Of a stretch of 64,000 nucleotides of DNA, positions 27,429-38,636 are shown in pieces. Origin of the DNA: Akkermansia muciniphila (GTDB lineage Bacteria > Verrucomicrobiota > Verrucomicrobiia > Verrucomicrobiales > Akkermansiaceae); assembly GCA_945901795.1 (NCBI GenBank), contig CAMDLP010000004.1:32638-96637 (forward strand), read 5' to 3'. Below the pieces are notes generated by a model. The model did no database searches and was not told the origin of the DNA. It worked only from the letters and a program-made list of their open reading frames with translations. Numbering within the stretch: the first letter of the stretch is position 1; every line of letters begins with the position of its first letter. A program made the position numbers and the translations under genes.

Positions 27429-28850
27429 TCAGAGTTTATAAAACTGCTCCCAATCCTTGCGGGGTGGGGGTCCGGTGAGGAATTCGTTAGCGAGCTTGTG
27501 ATTGGTAATCGACTGGGTGGCGGGGTCGAAGGTGAGCTTGGCGTTCACGCGCTGGGCGATGATGCCGATGGCCATGGCCTGACAGAGCGGACCGGCGACG
27601 GCGAAGGAGGAGCGGCAGGTTTCCTTGCCTTGGCAGGCGAGGAGGAAGTTGGCGAAGTGATTGGACGGGCTTTTCGGCACCTCGGGGCCTTTGGACTTCA
27701 TGTCCTCGGCTTTCGGGCCAAGGATCTGGAGGGTGGTGCCGTGGGAGCCGCCTTTGAAGGTGAGGCCTTCGCCGTAAATGACTTTGCCGGGCGGGCGGGA
27801 TTTGTTTTCGGCCTTGCCGGTGGATGGCGGTGGGATGTTGGCATCCACCACGGACTCGCCGAGGTTGTTCGGGAGGGGCGGCAGATTGTTCACGCCGTCA
27901 TACCACATGAGTTCGACGGGCGGCAGGTCGCCGCGTTTCGGGAAGCGGAAGGCGAGGGTGGTGGCCTGCGGGAAAATCAGCGGGCTGTAGCCTTCGATGA
28001 GAACGGGGTCCACTTCGGTGGGCATGCCGAGTTTGAGGAACTCGTGGGCGGTGTCGAAGATGTGGGCACCCCAGTCGCCAAGTGCGCCGTTTCCGAAGTC
28101 ATACCAAGAGCGCCACTCGCCGTTGACGTAGCCTTTGTTGAATTTGTGGGTGGCGGCGGTGGCGAGCCAGCAATCCCAATCGAGGGTTTCCGGGACGGGT
28201 TGTTCCGGCAGGTAGTCGGCAACATTCATGCCGTGCCAACGCCGCTTGCTGTTCATGTAAGCGGTGATTTTGGTGACGTTCTTGATGATGCCGGCGTCGG
28301 TCCACGCCTTGAACTGGAAGTAGTTGGCTTCCGAGTGGCCTTGGTTGCCCATTTGGGCGGCGACCTTGTATTTGGTCTCGGCTTCTATCATGAGCTGGAC
28401 CTGGCGGTAGCTGTGGCCCATCGGTTTTTCGCAATAGACGTGCTTGCCGAGCGACATCGCCAGCATCGCGACGGGGAAGTGGGAGAAATCCGGTGTGCCG
28501 ACGCTGACGGCTTGGATGTGCTTGCCCATCTTGTCGAACATCTGGCGGAAGTCCTGGAAGCGCGGCACATCGGGGAACATTTTGAGGATGTCCTGGGTGT
28601 GTGGGGCGCCCATGTCGGTGTCGCAAAGGGCGACGATGTTGCAGAGGCCGGTTTTGTGGAGCTCGATGATGATTTGCGCGGCGCGGTTGCCGATGCCGAC
28701 GCAGGCGAGATTGACTTTGTCACCGGAGGCGGCCGCTTGGCGGGCTCCGAGAAGGCGGGAAGGGGTGGCGATGTAGGCTCCCGCGCCGATGAGCCCTCCG
28801 ATGAATTTGCGGCGCTCGATGCGGGACAGGTCGTGGTTTTGCGGTGTCAT
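27429..28850 (-). CDS. Tat-exported Gfo/Idh/MocA-family oxidoreductase
   Basis: A 473-residue NAD(P)-dependent oxidoreductase with a twin-arginine signal (IERRKFIGGLIGAG). The Rossmann motif VGIGNRA follows, then GKHVYCEKPMGHS, in which the lysine of EKP is catalytic, and the C-terminal barrel half GDWGAHIFDTAHEF. Exported members are very numerous in Verrucomicrobia and Planctomycetes and are thought to act on sugars or polyols. The start at 28850 (MTPQNH) is preferred over an upstream GTG at 28883. Confidence 0.92.
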   Translation of the reverse strand: MTPQNHDLSRIERRKFIGGLIGAGAYIATPSRLLGARQAAASGDKVNLACVGIGNRAAQIIIELHKTGLCNIVALCDTDMGAPHTQDILKMFPDVPRFQDFRQMFDKMGKHIQAVSVGTPDFSHFPVAMLAMSLGKHVYCEKPMGHSYRQVQLMIEAETKYKVAAQMGNQGHSEANYFQFKAWTDAGIIKNVTKITAYMNSKRRWHGMNVADYLPEQPVPETLDWDCWLATAATHKFNKGYVNGEWRSWYDFGNGALGDWGAHIFDTAHEFLKLGMPTEVDPVLIEGYSPLIFPQATTLAFRFPKRGDLPPVELMWYDGVNNLPPLPNNLGESVVDANIPPPSTGKAENKSRPPGKVIYGEGLTFKGGSHGTTLQILGPKAEDMKSKGPEVPKSPSNHFANFLLACQGKETCRSSFAVAGPLCQAMAIGIIAQRVNAKLTFDPATQSITNHKLANEFLTGPPPRKDWEQFYKL

Positions 28851-29193
28851 GGTGTTAGTGGCGGATGGGTTGCAGGAAATCACGGGTGTGATGTTTCAAA
28901 TACGGCGGAATTTGCCGGGAGAAGCGACTCTTTTCTCGGGCAACCGCTAGGAAAGTGCGGGAGGACGCTGAGTCGAGGGCATGGCTGGAGGGGTTAGCGG
29001 TGTCCACGAACGAGCGGAGTTGCGCGCAGCGTGAAGTGTGCGCTTGCTGGAGGCGTTCCGCATGACAGCTTCACCATCAGCGGTGGCGTAGTGACCTACA
29101 CCTTTCCCGCCTCGTTTCGAGTGAGATTCAGCTTCATAAAAAACCCCGCATCGCTGTTGAGCGACGCAGGGTTTTTTATTGGATCGGTTAAAA
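28851..29193. other. Intergenic region between Gfo/Idh/MocA and secDF genes
   Basis: About 340 bases. The right part holds the secDF terminator (29136-29178). The rest has no convincing gene. It should contain the promoter of the oxidoreductase, which I could not identify. Confidence 0.6.
29136..29178 (-). terminator. Terminator of the tgt-yajC-secDF operon
   Basis: On the minus strand, AAAAAACCCTGCGTCGC / GCGATGCGGGGTTTTTT forms a strong stem with a TCAACA loop just after the secDF stop. The A and T runs make it usable in both directions. Confidence 0.9.
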
Positions 29194-31635
29194 TCAGGCG
29201 GAGGCCGCCTTGGTCTCTGCTGCGATTTCCGTGGCGAGCACGTCGGTGCGGAGGTCGCCACCCTTGCGGGTGCTCCACCAGAGCACGACGGGGGAGGCGA
29301 CAAAGATCGAGGAGTAGGTTCCGACGAGCAGACCGATGAGGATCATCACGGAGAAATCCCGGAGCGAGGATCCGCCGTAAAGGGATAGAATCGCGACGGT
29401 GATGATGGTGGTGGCGGATGTCAGCAAGGTCCGTGACAGCGTGGCGTTGATCGCCTCGTTCATGATGCCCTTGATCGAGCCGCTGCGAGTGAGCAGGCTT
29501 TCGCGAATCCGGTCGAAGACGACGATGGTGTCGTTGATCGAGTAGCCCGCGATGGTCAGGATCGCGCCGACGTGGATCAGCGAGAGTTCGCCGCCGAAGA
29601 GGACGACGAGTCCGACCGCGACGACTACGTCGTGAAGGATGGCGATGAAGCCGCCGAGGGCGAATGAGAATTCGAAGCGGACGGTGATGTAAACCAGAAT
29701 ACCCAACAGACCGAGGACGAGCGCGAGCAAGGATTCCTTGAGGAAGGTCCCGCCGATGAGGGGGGAAACTTCTTCCTTGCTGCTGTCGATCACGTAGTCG
29801 GTGGAGCTGTCGGCAGCCACTTTGTGCTCGCCGAGAACCGGAATCGATTCGCGCAGTTTGGCGGTGATTTGAGCCGCGTCTTTCGAGTCGCAACGGACGG
29901 TGAGCAAGGTGCCGGTGGCGGGATTGCTTTGTTCCTGCGGATAGGCGGCCTTGGCAAGGGTGAGGGTCCCGATGGCTTTTTCGACATCCGAGATCGCGAC
30001 TTTCTTGTCCTTGCCTAACTGGAATTGGATGAGGGTGCCGCCGGTGAAGTCGATGCCCAGCGAGCGTTCGCGATGAATCCCGAAGGCCGCGAAGGACAGC
30101 ACCACCAAGGCCAGGGAAACCATGGCCGCCGTCCGGCGCTTGCCGAGGAAGTCGTAGTTGGTCGCGCGGATGAGATTGAGGAAACTGAGTTTTTTGAGGA
30201 TGTTGAGGTCGATTCCCCAACGGAACAGCACGCGGGTCACGAGGATGGCGGAGAACATCGACGCCAGAATGCCGATGGTCAGGGTGACGGCGAAGCCTTT
30301 GATCGTGCCGCTGGCCATCCAGAACAGGATGATCGCGGTGATCAGCGAGGTGAGGTTGGAGTCGAAAATCGCGCTGAACGCCTTTTCATAGGAAGCGGCA
30401 ATGGCGTTCTTGAGGGATTTTCCGGCTTCGATTTCCTCCCGCAGGCGCTCGTAAATGAGCACGTTGGCGTCCACGGCCATGCCGATGGTCAGGATCATCC
30501 CGGCGATGCCCGGAAGCGAGAAGGTGAATCCGAACATGGCCATCACGCCGAACAGGATCACGCCGTTTACCAGCAGACCGAAGAGGGCGATGATACCGGC
30601 CAAGCGGTAATAAAGGAGTACGAACACGAAGGTGATGGCCAGGCCGATGATGCCGGCCCAGATGCCTTGTTCGACCACGGCCTTGCCGAGGGTGGGGGAA
30701 ACCGTGCGCTCTTCTTCGACAACGAGCGAATTTTCCAGCGGGTTCATCAGGGCGTTGGCGAGGTTTTGAACTTCACCGGGCTCGCTGAGTCCGTCGATCT
30801 GGAACTGTTTCCCGAGGGGGCCGTGCTCCTTCAAGCCCGGAGCACTGATGACCTCGCCATCGAGCACAATGGCGATGCGGTCGCCGGCATTCATGTCCTT
30901 GGTGAGGGCGATCATTTTGTCCTCTCCGTCACTGTTGAGAGTGATGGACACTGCGTCTGCTTGTTGGGGCGAAGGGGTCGCGAGGGAGATGTCTTTTCCG
31001 CCGAGTGCGGCTACGCGCTTGAGCAGGATCGGGCGTTGGAACTCCTTGCCGTCCTGATCCTTGCTCTTTTGATTGAATGCGAGATAGCCCGGTTCCTTCT
31101 TTGAACCCTCGAAAACCTGCTGGGCAAGAGTCTTGCCGTCTGCTCCAACTTCATCATTTCGCGCGCTGACCTTGTGAAGTTGGAGCTTGGCGACTTTTTC
31201 CAAGGTGGTTCGGATGCGGGCGGATTCCTCGGGTTCCACGCCTGGCATTTGGACGATGATACCGTCCTCGCCTTGGCGGGCGATCATCGGTTCGGCGGTG
31301 CCCATGCTATTGAGGCGCTTTTCGATGACGATGATGGCTTGGTCCACCTGCTCCTTGGTGATCGGCATTTTCGAGCCGCTATCGCTTTCGCGCGCTTGGA
31401 TGCGGAGGGTGAAAGAGGATCCGCCGGTGATGTCGATACCGCCTTTGAGGCGTTCTTTGAGCGGGGTGGCGGCGAGCACGCAGAGGGCGCACACCCCAAA
31501 CAGCAGCACGGTGCCGACGTTGCGTTTCCGCCGCTCGATATCCGTCGCGAAATACCAGAAAAATAAAATCATCAGGATCAGTCCGGTGACGAACAGGGTC
31601 AACGGATCTTCGAAGAAAGTAGTGGCGGCTAGCAT
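29194..31635 (-). CDS. secDF: Protein translocase SecD-SecF fusion
   Basis: An 813-residue fusion of SecD and SecF, the proton-driven RND-like pair that pulls exported proteins through SecYEG. The SecD half has the first membrane segment, the P1 domain (GGIDITGGSSFTLRI), and the transmembrane D-x5 region GMAVDANVLIYERLREE. The SecF half begins near residue 500 with LGIDFTGGTLIQFQL and ends with GYSINDTIVVFDRIRE. The stop is followed by a strong terminator. It is downstream of yajC by 48 bases. Confidence 0.97.
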   Translation of the reverse strand: MLAATTFFEDPLTLFVTGLILMILFFWYFATDIERRKRNVGTVLLFGVCALCVLAATPLKERLKGGIDITGGSSFTLRIQARESDSGSKMPITKEQVDQAIIVIEKRLNSMGTAEPMIARQGEDGIIVQMPGVEPEESARIRTTLEKVAKLQLHKVSARNDEVGADGKTLAQQVFEGSKKEPGYLAFNQKSKDQDGKEFQRPILLKRVAALGGKDISLATPSPQQADAVSITLNSDGEDKMIALTKDMNAGDRIAIVLDGEVISAPGLKEHGPLGKQFQIDGLSEPGEVQNLANALMNPLENSLVVEEERTVSPTLGKAVVEQGIWAGIIGLAITFVFVLLYYRLAGIIALFGLLVNGVILFGVMAMFGFTFSLPGIAGMILTIGMAVDANVLIYERLREEIEAGKSLKNAIAASYEKAFSAIFDSNLTSLITAIILFWMASGTIKGFAVTLTIGILASMFSAILVTRVLFRWGIDLNILKKLSFLNLIRATNYDFLGKRRTAAMVSLALVVLSFAAFGIHRERSLGIDFTGGTLIQFQLGKDKKVAISDVEKAIGTLTLAKAAYPQEQSNPATGTLLTVRCDSKDAAQITAKLRESIPVLGEHKVAADSSTDYVIDSSKEEVSPLIGGTFLKESLLALVLGLLGILVYITVRFEFSFALGGFIAILHDVVVAVGLVVLFGGELSLIHVGAILTIAGYSINDTIVVFDRIRESLLTRSGSIKGIMNEAINATLSRTLLTSATTIITVAILSLYGGSSLRDFSVMILIGLLVGTYSSIFVASPVVLWWSTRKGGDLRTDVLATEIAAETKAASA

Positions 31636-31683
31636 GGTGGAATGGGCGGTTTTGGCTCTGGAATCGGTGAAATGTAGGTGGGA

Positions 31684-32028
31684 TTATTTCGCGGCGGCGA
31701 CGTCCTTTTTATGGACGACGGCGACGGCCGCTTTGTCGAATTCAAGCATGGTGCCCTCGGCGACTTTGATCATCACGGTGTGCTCTTTCACATTGTGAAC
31801 GATGCCGTGGATGCCGGACGAGGTGACCACCTTGTCGCCGGACTGGAGCGAGGCGATGCGCGCGGCCATTTCCTTGCGCTGCTTCTGTTGCGGGCGGATC
31901 AGGAGGAAATAGAACATGACCACCATCAGACCCATCATGACGAAGGGGCTGCCGAGAATTCCTCCCGCAGGAGGTGGCGTTTCAGCGAGCAGGGCGGAGG
32001 AAAGCAGGGCGTGGATTGGTGTCATCAT
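31684..32028 (-). CDS. yajC: Preprotein translocase accessory protein YajC
   Basis: A 114-residue membrane protein that associates with SecDF. One transmembrane helix near residues 28-45 (FVMMGLMVVMFYFLLIRP) is followed by the family signature RPQQKQRKEMAARIASLQSG and GIHGIVHNVKEHTV. Its ATG overlaps the tgt stop by 4 bases, giving tight coupling in the tgt-yajC-secDF order seen in many bacteria. Confidence 0.96.
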   Translation of the reverse strand: MMTPIHALLSSALLAETPPPAGGILGSPFVMMGLMVVMFYFLLIRPQQKQRKEMAARIASLQSGDKVVTSSGIHGIVHNVKEHTVMIKVAEGTMLEFDKAAVAVVHKKDVAAAK

Positions 32029-33206
32029 GAATTGGATTGGGTGTAGCGTTGGATGAAGGAGTCTTTGTAGGCGGAGAAGTTTCCCGCGGCGATGGACTCC
32101 CTTGCCCCGGCGACGAGGGACAGGTAGAAATGCAGATTGTGGAAGGAAAGCAACCGCAAACCGAGGATTTCACCGGCGCGGAAAAGGTGCCGGAGATAGG
32201 CGCGGGAAAATCGGGCGACGTGCGGGTGCGCGCTCTCGCAGACTGGACGCGGGTCTTTGGCGTGGATCAGGTTTTTGATGTTGATCGGCCCGTCGAGCGT
32301 CATCGCCATGCCGTGGCGGGCGATCCGGGTGGGCATCACGCAGTCGAACATGTCCACGCCGCGGGCGATCATTTCCAAAATCTGCGGCGGGGTGCCGAGT
32401 CCCATCGCGTAGCGTGGCTTGTCGTGGGGCAAAAACGGCACGGCATTTTCGATCGCGCGGAACATCTCGTGCTCGGGCTCGCCCACCGAGACGCCGCCGA
32501 TCGCGTAGCCGTCGAAGCCGAGCTCGACGAGCTCGCGGGCCGATTGCTCGCGCAGGTCGGCGTAGATCGAGCCTTGGACGATGCCGAAATGTTGCTGCCT
32601 GCCGCTGCCGGAGCGCGGTTCGTGGTCCGTCACCCAGTCCTTGCAGCGCCTGGCCCAGCGGGTGGTCAGCGCGAGCGATTTCGCGGCGTAGGCCTCGTCG
32701 CACGGATAGGGCGGGCATTCGTCGAAGAGCATCGCGATGTCCGAGCCGAGCGCGCCTTGGATTTCCATGCTGAGCTCGGGAGTGAGCAGCATTTTCGAGC
32801 CGTCGAGGTGGTTGTTGAAACGCACGCCCTCCTCGGTGATTTTGCGGAGTTTCGCCAGCGACCAGACTTGGAAGCCGCCGGAATCGGTGAGCATCGGCTT
32901 CTGCCAAGTGCTGAAACTATGCAGGCCGCCGAGCTCGCGGATCAATTCATGGCCGGGCCGCAGCCAGAGGTGATAGGTATTTCCCAGGATGATTTGCGCG
33001 CCGAGTTCCTCCAACTCGAGCGGATGCAGCGTCTTGACCGTCCCCTGAGTGCCGACTGGCATGAAAATCGGGGTTTCCACGGTTCCATGGGGTAAAACCA
33101 AGCTGCCGCAGCGGGCGGAACTCGAAGGATCGGTGGCGAGGATAGAAAATGACACGGGCGGCCGGGGGAAATAGGACAGATGCCCGCGTGGGCCAAGCCC
33201 AATCAT
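32025..33206 (-). CDS. tgt: tRNA-guanine (queuine) transglycosylase Tgt
   Basis: Tgt exchanges G34 for preQ1 in tRNAs with GUN anticodons. Landmarks: MPVGTQGTVK, the base-binding LTDSGGFQVWSL (Asp108), GIVQGSIYADLRE, GGVSVGEPE and the nucleophile Asp288 in FDCVMPTRIARHG. The usual zinc cluster CxCx2C near the end is absent; this region reads PVCESAHPHVARFSRAYL (Cys323, His327, His329) with His356 later. The ATG at 33206 has a GGAG just before it, but family alignment favours a GTG at 33155 (SFSILATD). Confidence 0.93.
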   Translation of the reverse strand: MIGLGPRGHLSYFPRPPVSFSILATDPSSSARCGSLVLPHGTVETPIFMPVGTQGTVKTLHPLELEELGAQIILGNTYHLWLRPGHELIRELGGLHSFSTWQKPMLTDSGGFQVWSLAKLRKITEEGVRFNNHLDGSKMLLTPELSMEIQGALGSDIAMLFDECPPYPCDEAYAAKSLALTTRWARRCKDWVTDHEPRSGSGRQQHFGIVQGSIYADLREQSARELVELGFDGYAIGGVSVGEPEHEMFRAIENAVPFLPHDKPRYAMGLGTPPQILEMIARGVDMFDCVMPTRIARHGMAMTLDGPINIKNLIHAKDPRPVCESAHPHVARFSRAYLRHLFRAGEILGLRLLSFHNLHFYLSLVAGARESIAAGNFSAYKDSFIQRYTQSNS

Positions 33207-33396
33207 GCGCTCCGCGGCGGTGAAAATAGTTGGCTTTTTTCAGAAACATCCGGCTCCCGGCGGAGTTGATTTCATGATTCCCGTGATTTTTTTCGCGGCA
33301 GTTGGAATTTTTCTGAATAATTTCGACTGGCGCAACTCAGATGTGCGGGTATCCTGCCCCGTCGATTGAAACCAACAAACCAAAATCAAAATACTT

Positions 33397-33891
33397 ATGA
33401 AACTGTTCCTCACCGCGCTCTGCGCCTCATTCATGATCATTCCGTCCTCATTCGCCAGCGAGTGTGAAAAGGGGAAATGTGGCAAGGAAAAGAAAGAAGA
33501 AGGCACCGTCCTCGCCGATTGCGGCAAGTGCAAGAAGAAGGATGGTGAAGAGAAGAAGGAAGAAGGCACCGTCCTCGCCGATTGCGGCAAGTGCAAGAAG
33601 AAGGAAGGTGAGGAGAAGAAGGAAGAAGGCACCCTCGCTGGCAAGTGCAAGAAGGGCGGCGAATGCGACAAGGAAGAAGCCAAGGAAGAAGGCACGCTCG
33701 CCGGTAAGTGCAAGAAAGACTGCGACAAGGAAGAAGCCAAGGAAGAAGGCACCCTCGCCGGCAAGTGCAAGAAAGACTGCGACAAGGAAGAAGCCAAGGA
33801 AGAAGGCACCCTCGCTCATTGCGGCAAGTGCGAAAAGGACCACGACAAGAAGAAGGAAGGCGAAGAGAAGAAAGAAGGCACTCTTGCCTGA
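33397..33891 (+). CDS. Exported Cys/Lys/Glu-rich tandem-repeat protein
   Basis: A 164-residue protein with a clear signal peptide (residues 1-20, ending SSFA). The whole mature part is made of about seven modules of roughly 16-22 residues. Each carries an acidic-basic stretch (EEKKEEGT), LA, and one cysteine pair: CGKC three times, CKKDC twice, CKKGGEC and an initial CEKGKC. That gives 14 cysteines in 7 pairs. There are no aromatic residues except in the signal and little hydrophobic core, so it is probably disordered unless bound to metal. It may be a metallothionein-like periplasmic metal buffer. It is monocistronic, with its own terminator. Confidence 0.8.
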   Translation: MKLFLTALCASFMIIPSSFASECEKGKCGKEKKEEGTVLADCGKCKKKDGEEKKEEGTVLADCGKCKKKEGEEKKEEGTLAGKCKKGGECDKEEAKEEGTLAGKCKKDCDKEEAKEEGTLAGKCKKDCDKEEAKEEGTLAHCGKCEKDHDKKKEGEEKKEGTLA

Positions 33892-33925
33892 TTTTTTCTG
33901 ACTGATCATTAAATCATTAATTTTG

Positions 33926-33958
33926 AAAAGCCGCCGGACGACCTCCGGCGGCTTTTTC
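33926..33958 (+). terminator. Terminator after the Cys-repeat gene
   Basis: AAAAGCCGCCGGA / TCCGGCGGCTTTTT with a short CGACC loop, 35 bases after the stop, ending in a T run. Confidence 0.9.
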
Positions 33959-34025
33959 GTGTCCGGGCAAAGATTTCCACCACGGCGGTTGACCGATGCC
34001 GACCGCTCCCGCCAGCTTGTCCGCC

Positions 34026-34424
34026 ATGATTGATGTGGTTTGCGGAGTGATTGAGGATTCGGAAGGACGTTTTCTGGCCTGCCTGCGTCCGACGGGAAAG
34101 CACCTCGGCGGCTTGTGGGAATTCCCCGGCGGGAAAGTGGATCCCGGCGAATCCCCCGAATCCGCGCTCGTCCGCGAGCTGCGGGAAGAGCTTGCCGTGG
34201 AGGTCGAGGTCGGACACCCGCTAGAGCCGGTGATCTGGCATTACGAGGAAAGGACGATCCGCCTGCTGCCGTTCCGCTGCGTCATCGTGAGCGGCGAGCT
34301 GCGAGCGATCGAGCACGAGCAGTTATGCTGGTGCCTGCCGGAGGATTTCAAGAATCTCCCGTGGGCCGACGCGGATGTGCCGATCCTGCGGGAGATTTGG
34401 AAATCCGTGCGCCGCTGGATTTGA
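34026..34424 (+). CDS. MutT-like Nudix hydrolase
   Basis: A 132-residue single-domain Nudix protein like 8-oxo-dGTP diphosphatase. The Nudix box GGKVDPGESPESALVREL followed by REELAV is complete and is preceded by GLWEFPGG. The start at 34026 (MIDVVCGVIED) matches the family; an in-frame ATG 30 bases earlier is possible. The 3' end overlaps a decayed gene on the minus strand. Confidence 0.9.
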   Translation: MIDVVCGVIEDSEGRFLACLRPTGKHLGGLWEFPGGKVDPGESPESALVRELREELAVEVEVGHPLEPVIWHYEERTIRLLPFRCVIVSGELRAIEHEQLCWCLPEDFKNLPWADADVPILREIWKSVRRWI

Positions 34425-34574
34425 TAGAAATTCACGGTGATAGTCCATCAGGGGGCGGCGTGACGGGCTGGCGATTTGTGATCCGGCCCAGAGAACCAAG
34501 CCTGCTGCGGCGGGGAGGACGAGGAGGACGGTGGAAATGAGCATTTTCCGCCAGTGGTTTCGGATGAATTTCAT
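34380..34574 (-). pseudogene. N-terminal remnant of an alpha/beta-hydrolase-like membrane protein
   Basis: From an ATG at 34574 the frame gives a basic N-terminus, one membrane segment (ISTVLLVLPAAAGLVLW) and then SRRPLMDYHREFLSNPAAHG. That last phrase resembles the start of exported alpha/beta hydrolases in this phylum (my recollection, not a search). It then runs antisense through the Nudix gene and loses sense. The rest of the enzyme is gone, so this is a truncated remnant. Confidence 0.5.
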
Positions 34575-34607
34575 GAAGGGGTTCCGTGAGATGATTTAGC
34601 GGTAATG

Positions 34608-34641
34608 AAAAAAACGGAGCCTGCTTGCGCGGGCTCCGTTT
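34608..34641 (-). terminator. Terminator of acnA
   Basis: On the minus strand, AAACGGAGCC / GGCTCCGTTT with a loop of about 10 bases is followed by a run of T, 28 bases after the acnA stop. Confidence 0.88.
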
Positions 34642-34668
34642 GGGGAAGGGCAGGCAGGAATGCCTACC

Positions 34669-37437
<2,769 letters not shown>

Positions 37438-37581
37438 GAGTGGATCGTTGTGGAAAAGCCGATGGGGGCTGGAATGCGGCGGAGGTTATGGGCGGCGGGG
37501 GATTTGTCAAAATCGTTCACCCCCAGAATGAAGGTTCATTTCCGGGGTTGAGTGGCGGAGGCGAGTGTGTAGCGTTCGCGC

Positions 37582-37965
37582 ATGCGAACCGGATGGGCTT
37601 GGATGACGATGTTGCTGTGCGCTTGCTGGATGGTTTCCTGCGGCGGGATGGGCACCGCGCCGATTGTGGAGAACATCGAAGCAGGTGACGAGCCTGCGGA
37701 GGGAGGAATCGCCGAGGTGCCGAATCCCAGCGCCTCGATGGCGAAAAAAAGCGGGAAATCGCTCGGCGAAATCCAACGCGGGCACGAAGTTTACATGCTC
37801 AAATGCGGGGAATGCCACCGCTATGAGTTGCCGCAGAATCTTGATGTGGACGAATGGCAGGAAACCGTGCCGAAGATGATCAAGCACGCCGGATTGGAGC
37901 CGTCAGATGAAAAAGCGGTGCTGGCCTACGTGGTGGCGGTGAAGCGGGAGCGCGGGGAGGAATGA
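37582..37965 (+). CDS. Small mono-haem cytochrome c lipoprotein
   Basis: A 127-residue exported protein with a lipobox-like VSC (Cys20) and one haem-binding motif CGECH (Cys75, Cys78, His79). A methionine in PKMIKHAGL can be the distal ligand. The final helix AVLAYVVAVKRE is usual for small class I cytochromes. The final codon overlaps the ATG of the LysE-type gene. The redox partner is unknown. Confidence 0.85.
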   Translation: MRTGWAWMTMLLCACWMVSCGGMGTAPIVENIEAGDEPAEGGIAEVPNPSASMAKKSGKSLGEIQRGHEVYMLKCGECHRYELPQNLDVDEWQETVPKMIKHAGLEPSDEKAVLAYVVAVKRERGEE

Positions 37966-38573
37966 GCGGGGCCGTCGATCTGCTGGCGTTCGCGGGGGTG
38001 ATGGCGTTGGGGCAGTTCAGTCCGGGGCCGGACATGATCCTGCTGACGCGCACGGCATTGAAGAGCGGTGCGCGGACAGGAGTGGAAATGGCTTTGGGGA
38101 TTGCCTGTGGTCTTGCGGTGCACGCGACGGTGGCGGTCGCCGGGCTGGCGCTGGCTTTCGAGCGCTTGCCGGTTTTGTGGGAGGCCATGCGCTGGCTGGC
38201 TGCAGGATATCTGCTGTGGCTGGCCTGCAGTTTGTTCCGGGAGTGGCATTCCGGAGCGAAGGTGGATTCTGTTAGGCATGCGTCGGGAAGGCGGCCGTTC
38301 GTCCGGGGGCTGTTTTGTAATTTGCTGAATCCGAAAGCCGCGGTTTTTCTGACGGCAGTGTGCGCGCCGTTTCTGAGAGGCGCCCGGCCGGAGTGGTGGG
38401 CGTTCGCGATTTGGGGAGTCGTGGTCGGACAGGGATGCGTGCTGTGGTCGCTGTGGGCGTGGCTGCTGCAATGGAATCCGTTGAAGCTGCGCTACGAGCG
38501 GGCGGCGCGGTGGATTGACGGCGCGTTCGGCATCGCGCTGGTCGCCTTGGCTGTCCGCTTGATAGCTGGCTAA
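37962..38573 (+). CDS. LysE/RhtB-family amino-acid exporter
   Basis: A 203-residue membrane protein with about six transmembrane helices. The family start motif GQFSPGPDMILLTRTALKSG is at about residues 17-36 and NLLNPKAAVFL is near 120. Family members export amino acids or related small molecules. ATGA overlap with the cytochrome gene implies coupled translation, though no functional link is obvious. Confidence 0.92.
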   Translation: MSGAVDLLAFAGVMALGQFSPGPDMILLTRTALKSGARTGVEMALGIACGLAVHATVAVAGLALAFERLPVLWEAMRWLAAGYLLWLACSLFREWHSGAKVDSVRHASGRRPFVRGLFCNLLNPKAAVFLTAVCAPFLRGARPEWWAFAIWGVVVGQGCVLWSLWAWLLQWNPLKLRYERAARWIDGAFGIALVALAVRLIAG

Positions 38574-38575
38574 CG

Positions 38576-38605
38576 AAAAAGGCCCCGCTGGTTTGCGGGG
38601 CCTTT
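38576..38605 (+). terminator. Terminator after the LysE-type gene
   Basis: AAAGGCCCCGC / GCGGGGCCTTT with a TGGTTT loop immediately after the stop. It may also serve the convergent L,D-transpeptidase gene. Confidence 0.88.
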
Positions 38606-38636
38606 GAATGAATCGTGAAATCAAATCCTGCCGGCA

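Noticed and set aside
27387..28997. A 536-codon plus-strand open frame
   Set aside because: It is antisense to the Gfo/Idh/MocA gene, and its translation is low-complexity and domain-free.
33480..33880. A CRISPR-like array suggested by regular DNA repeats
   Set aside because: The period follows codon modules of a protein with no unique spacers; there are no cas genes.
33240..33909. Minus-strand frames of 150-190 codons opposite the Cys-repeat gene
   Set aside because: They are repetitive mirrors of the repeat DNA; the plus-strand frame has a signal peptide and paired cysteines.
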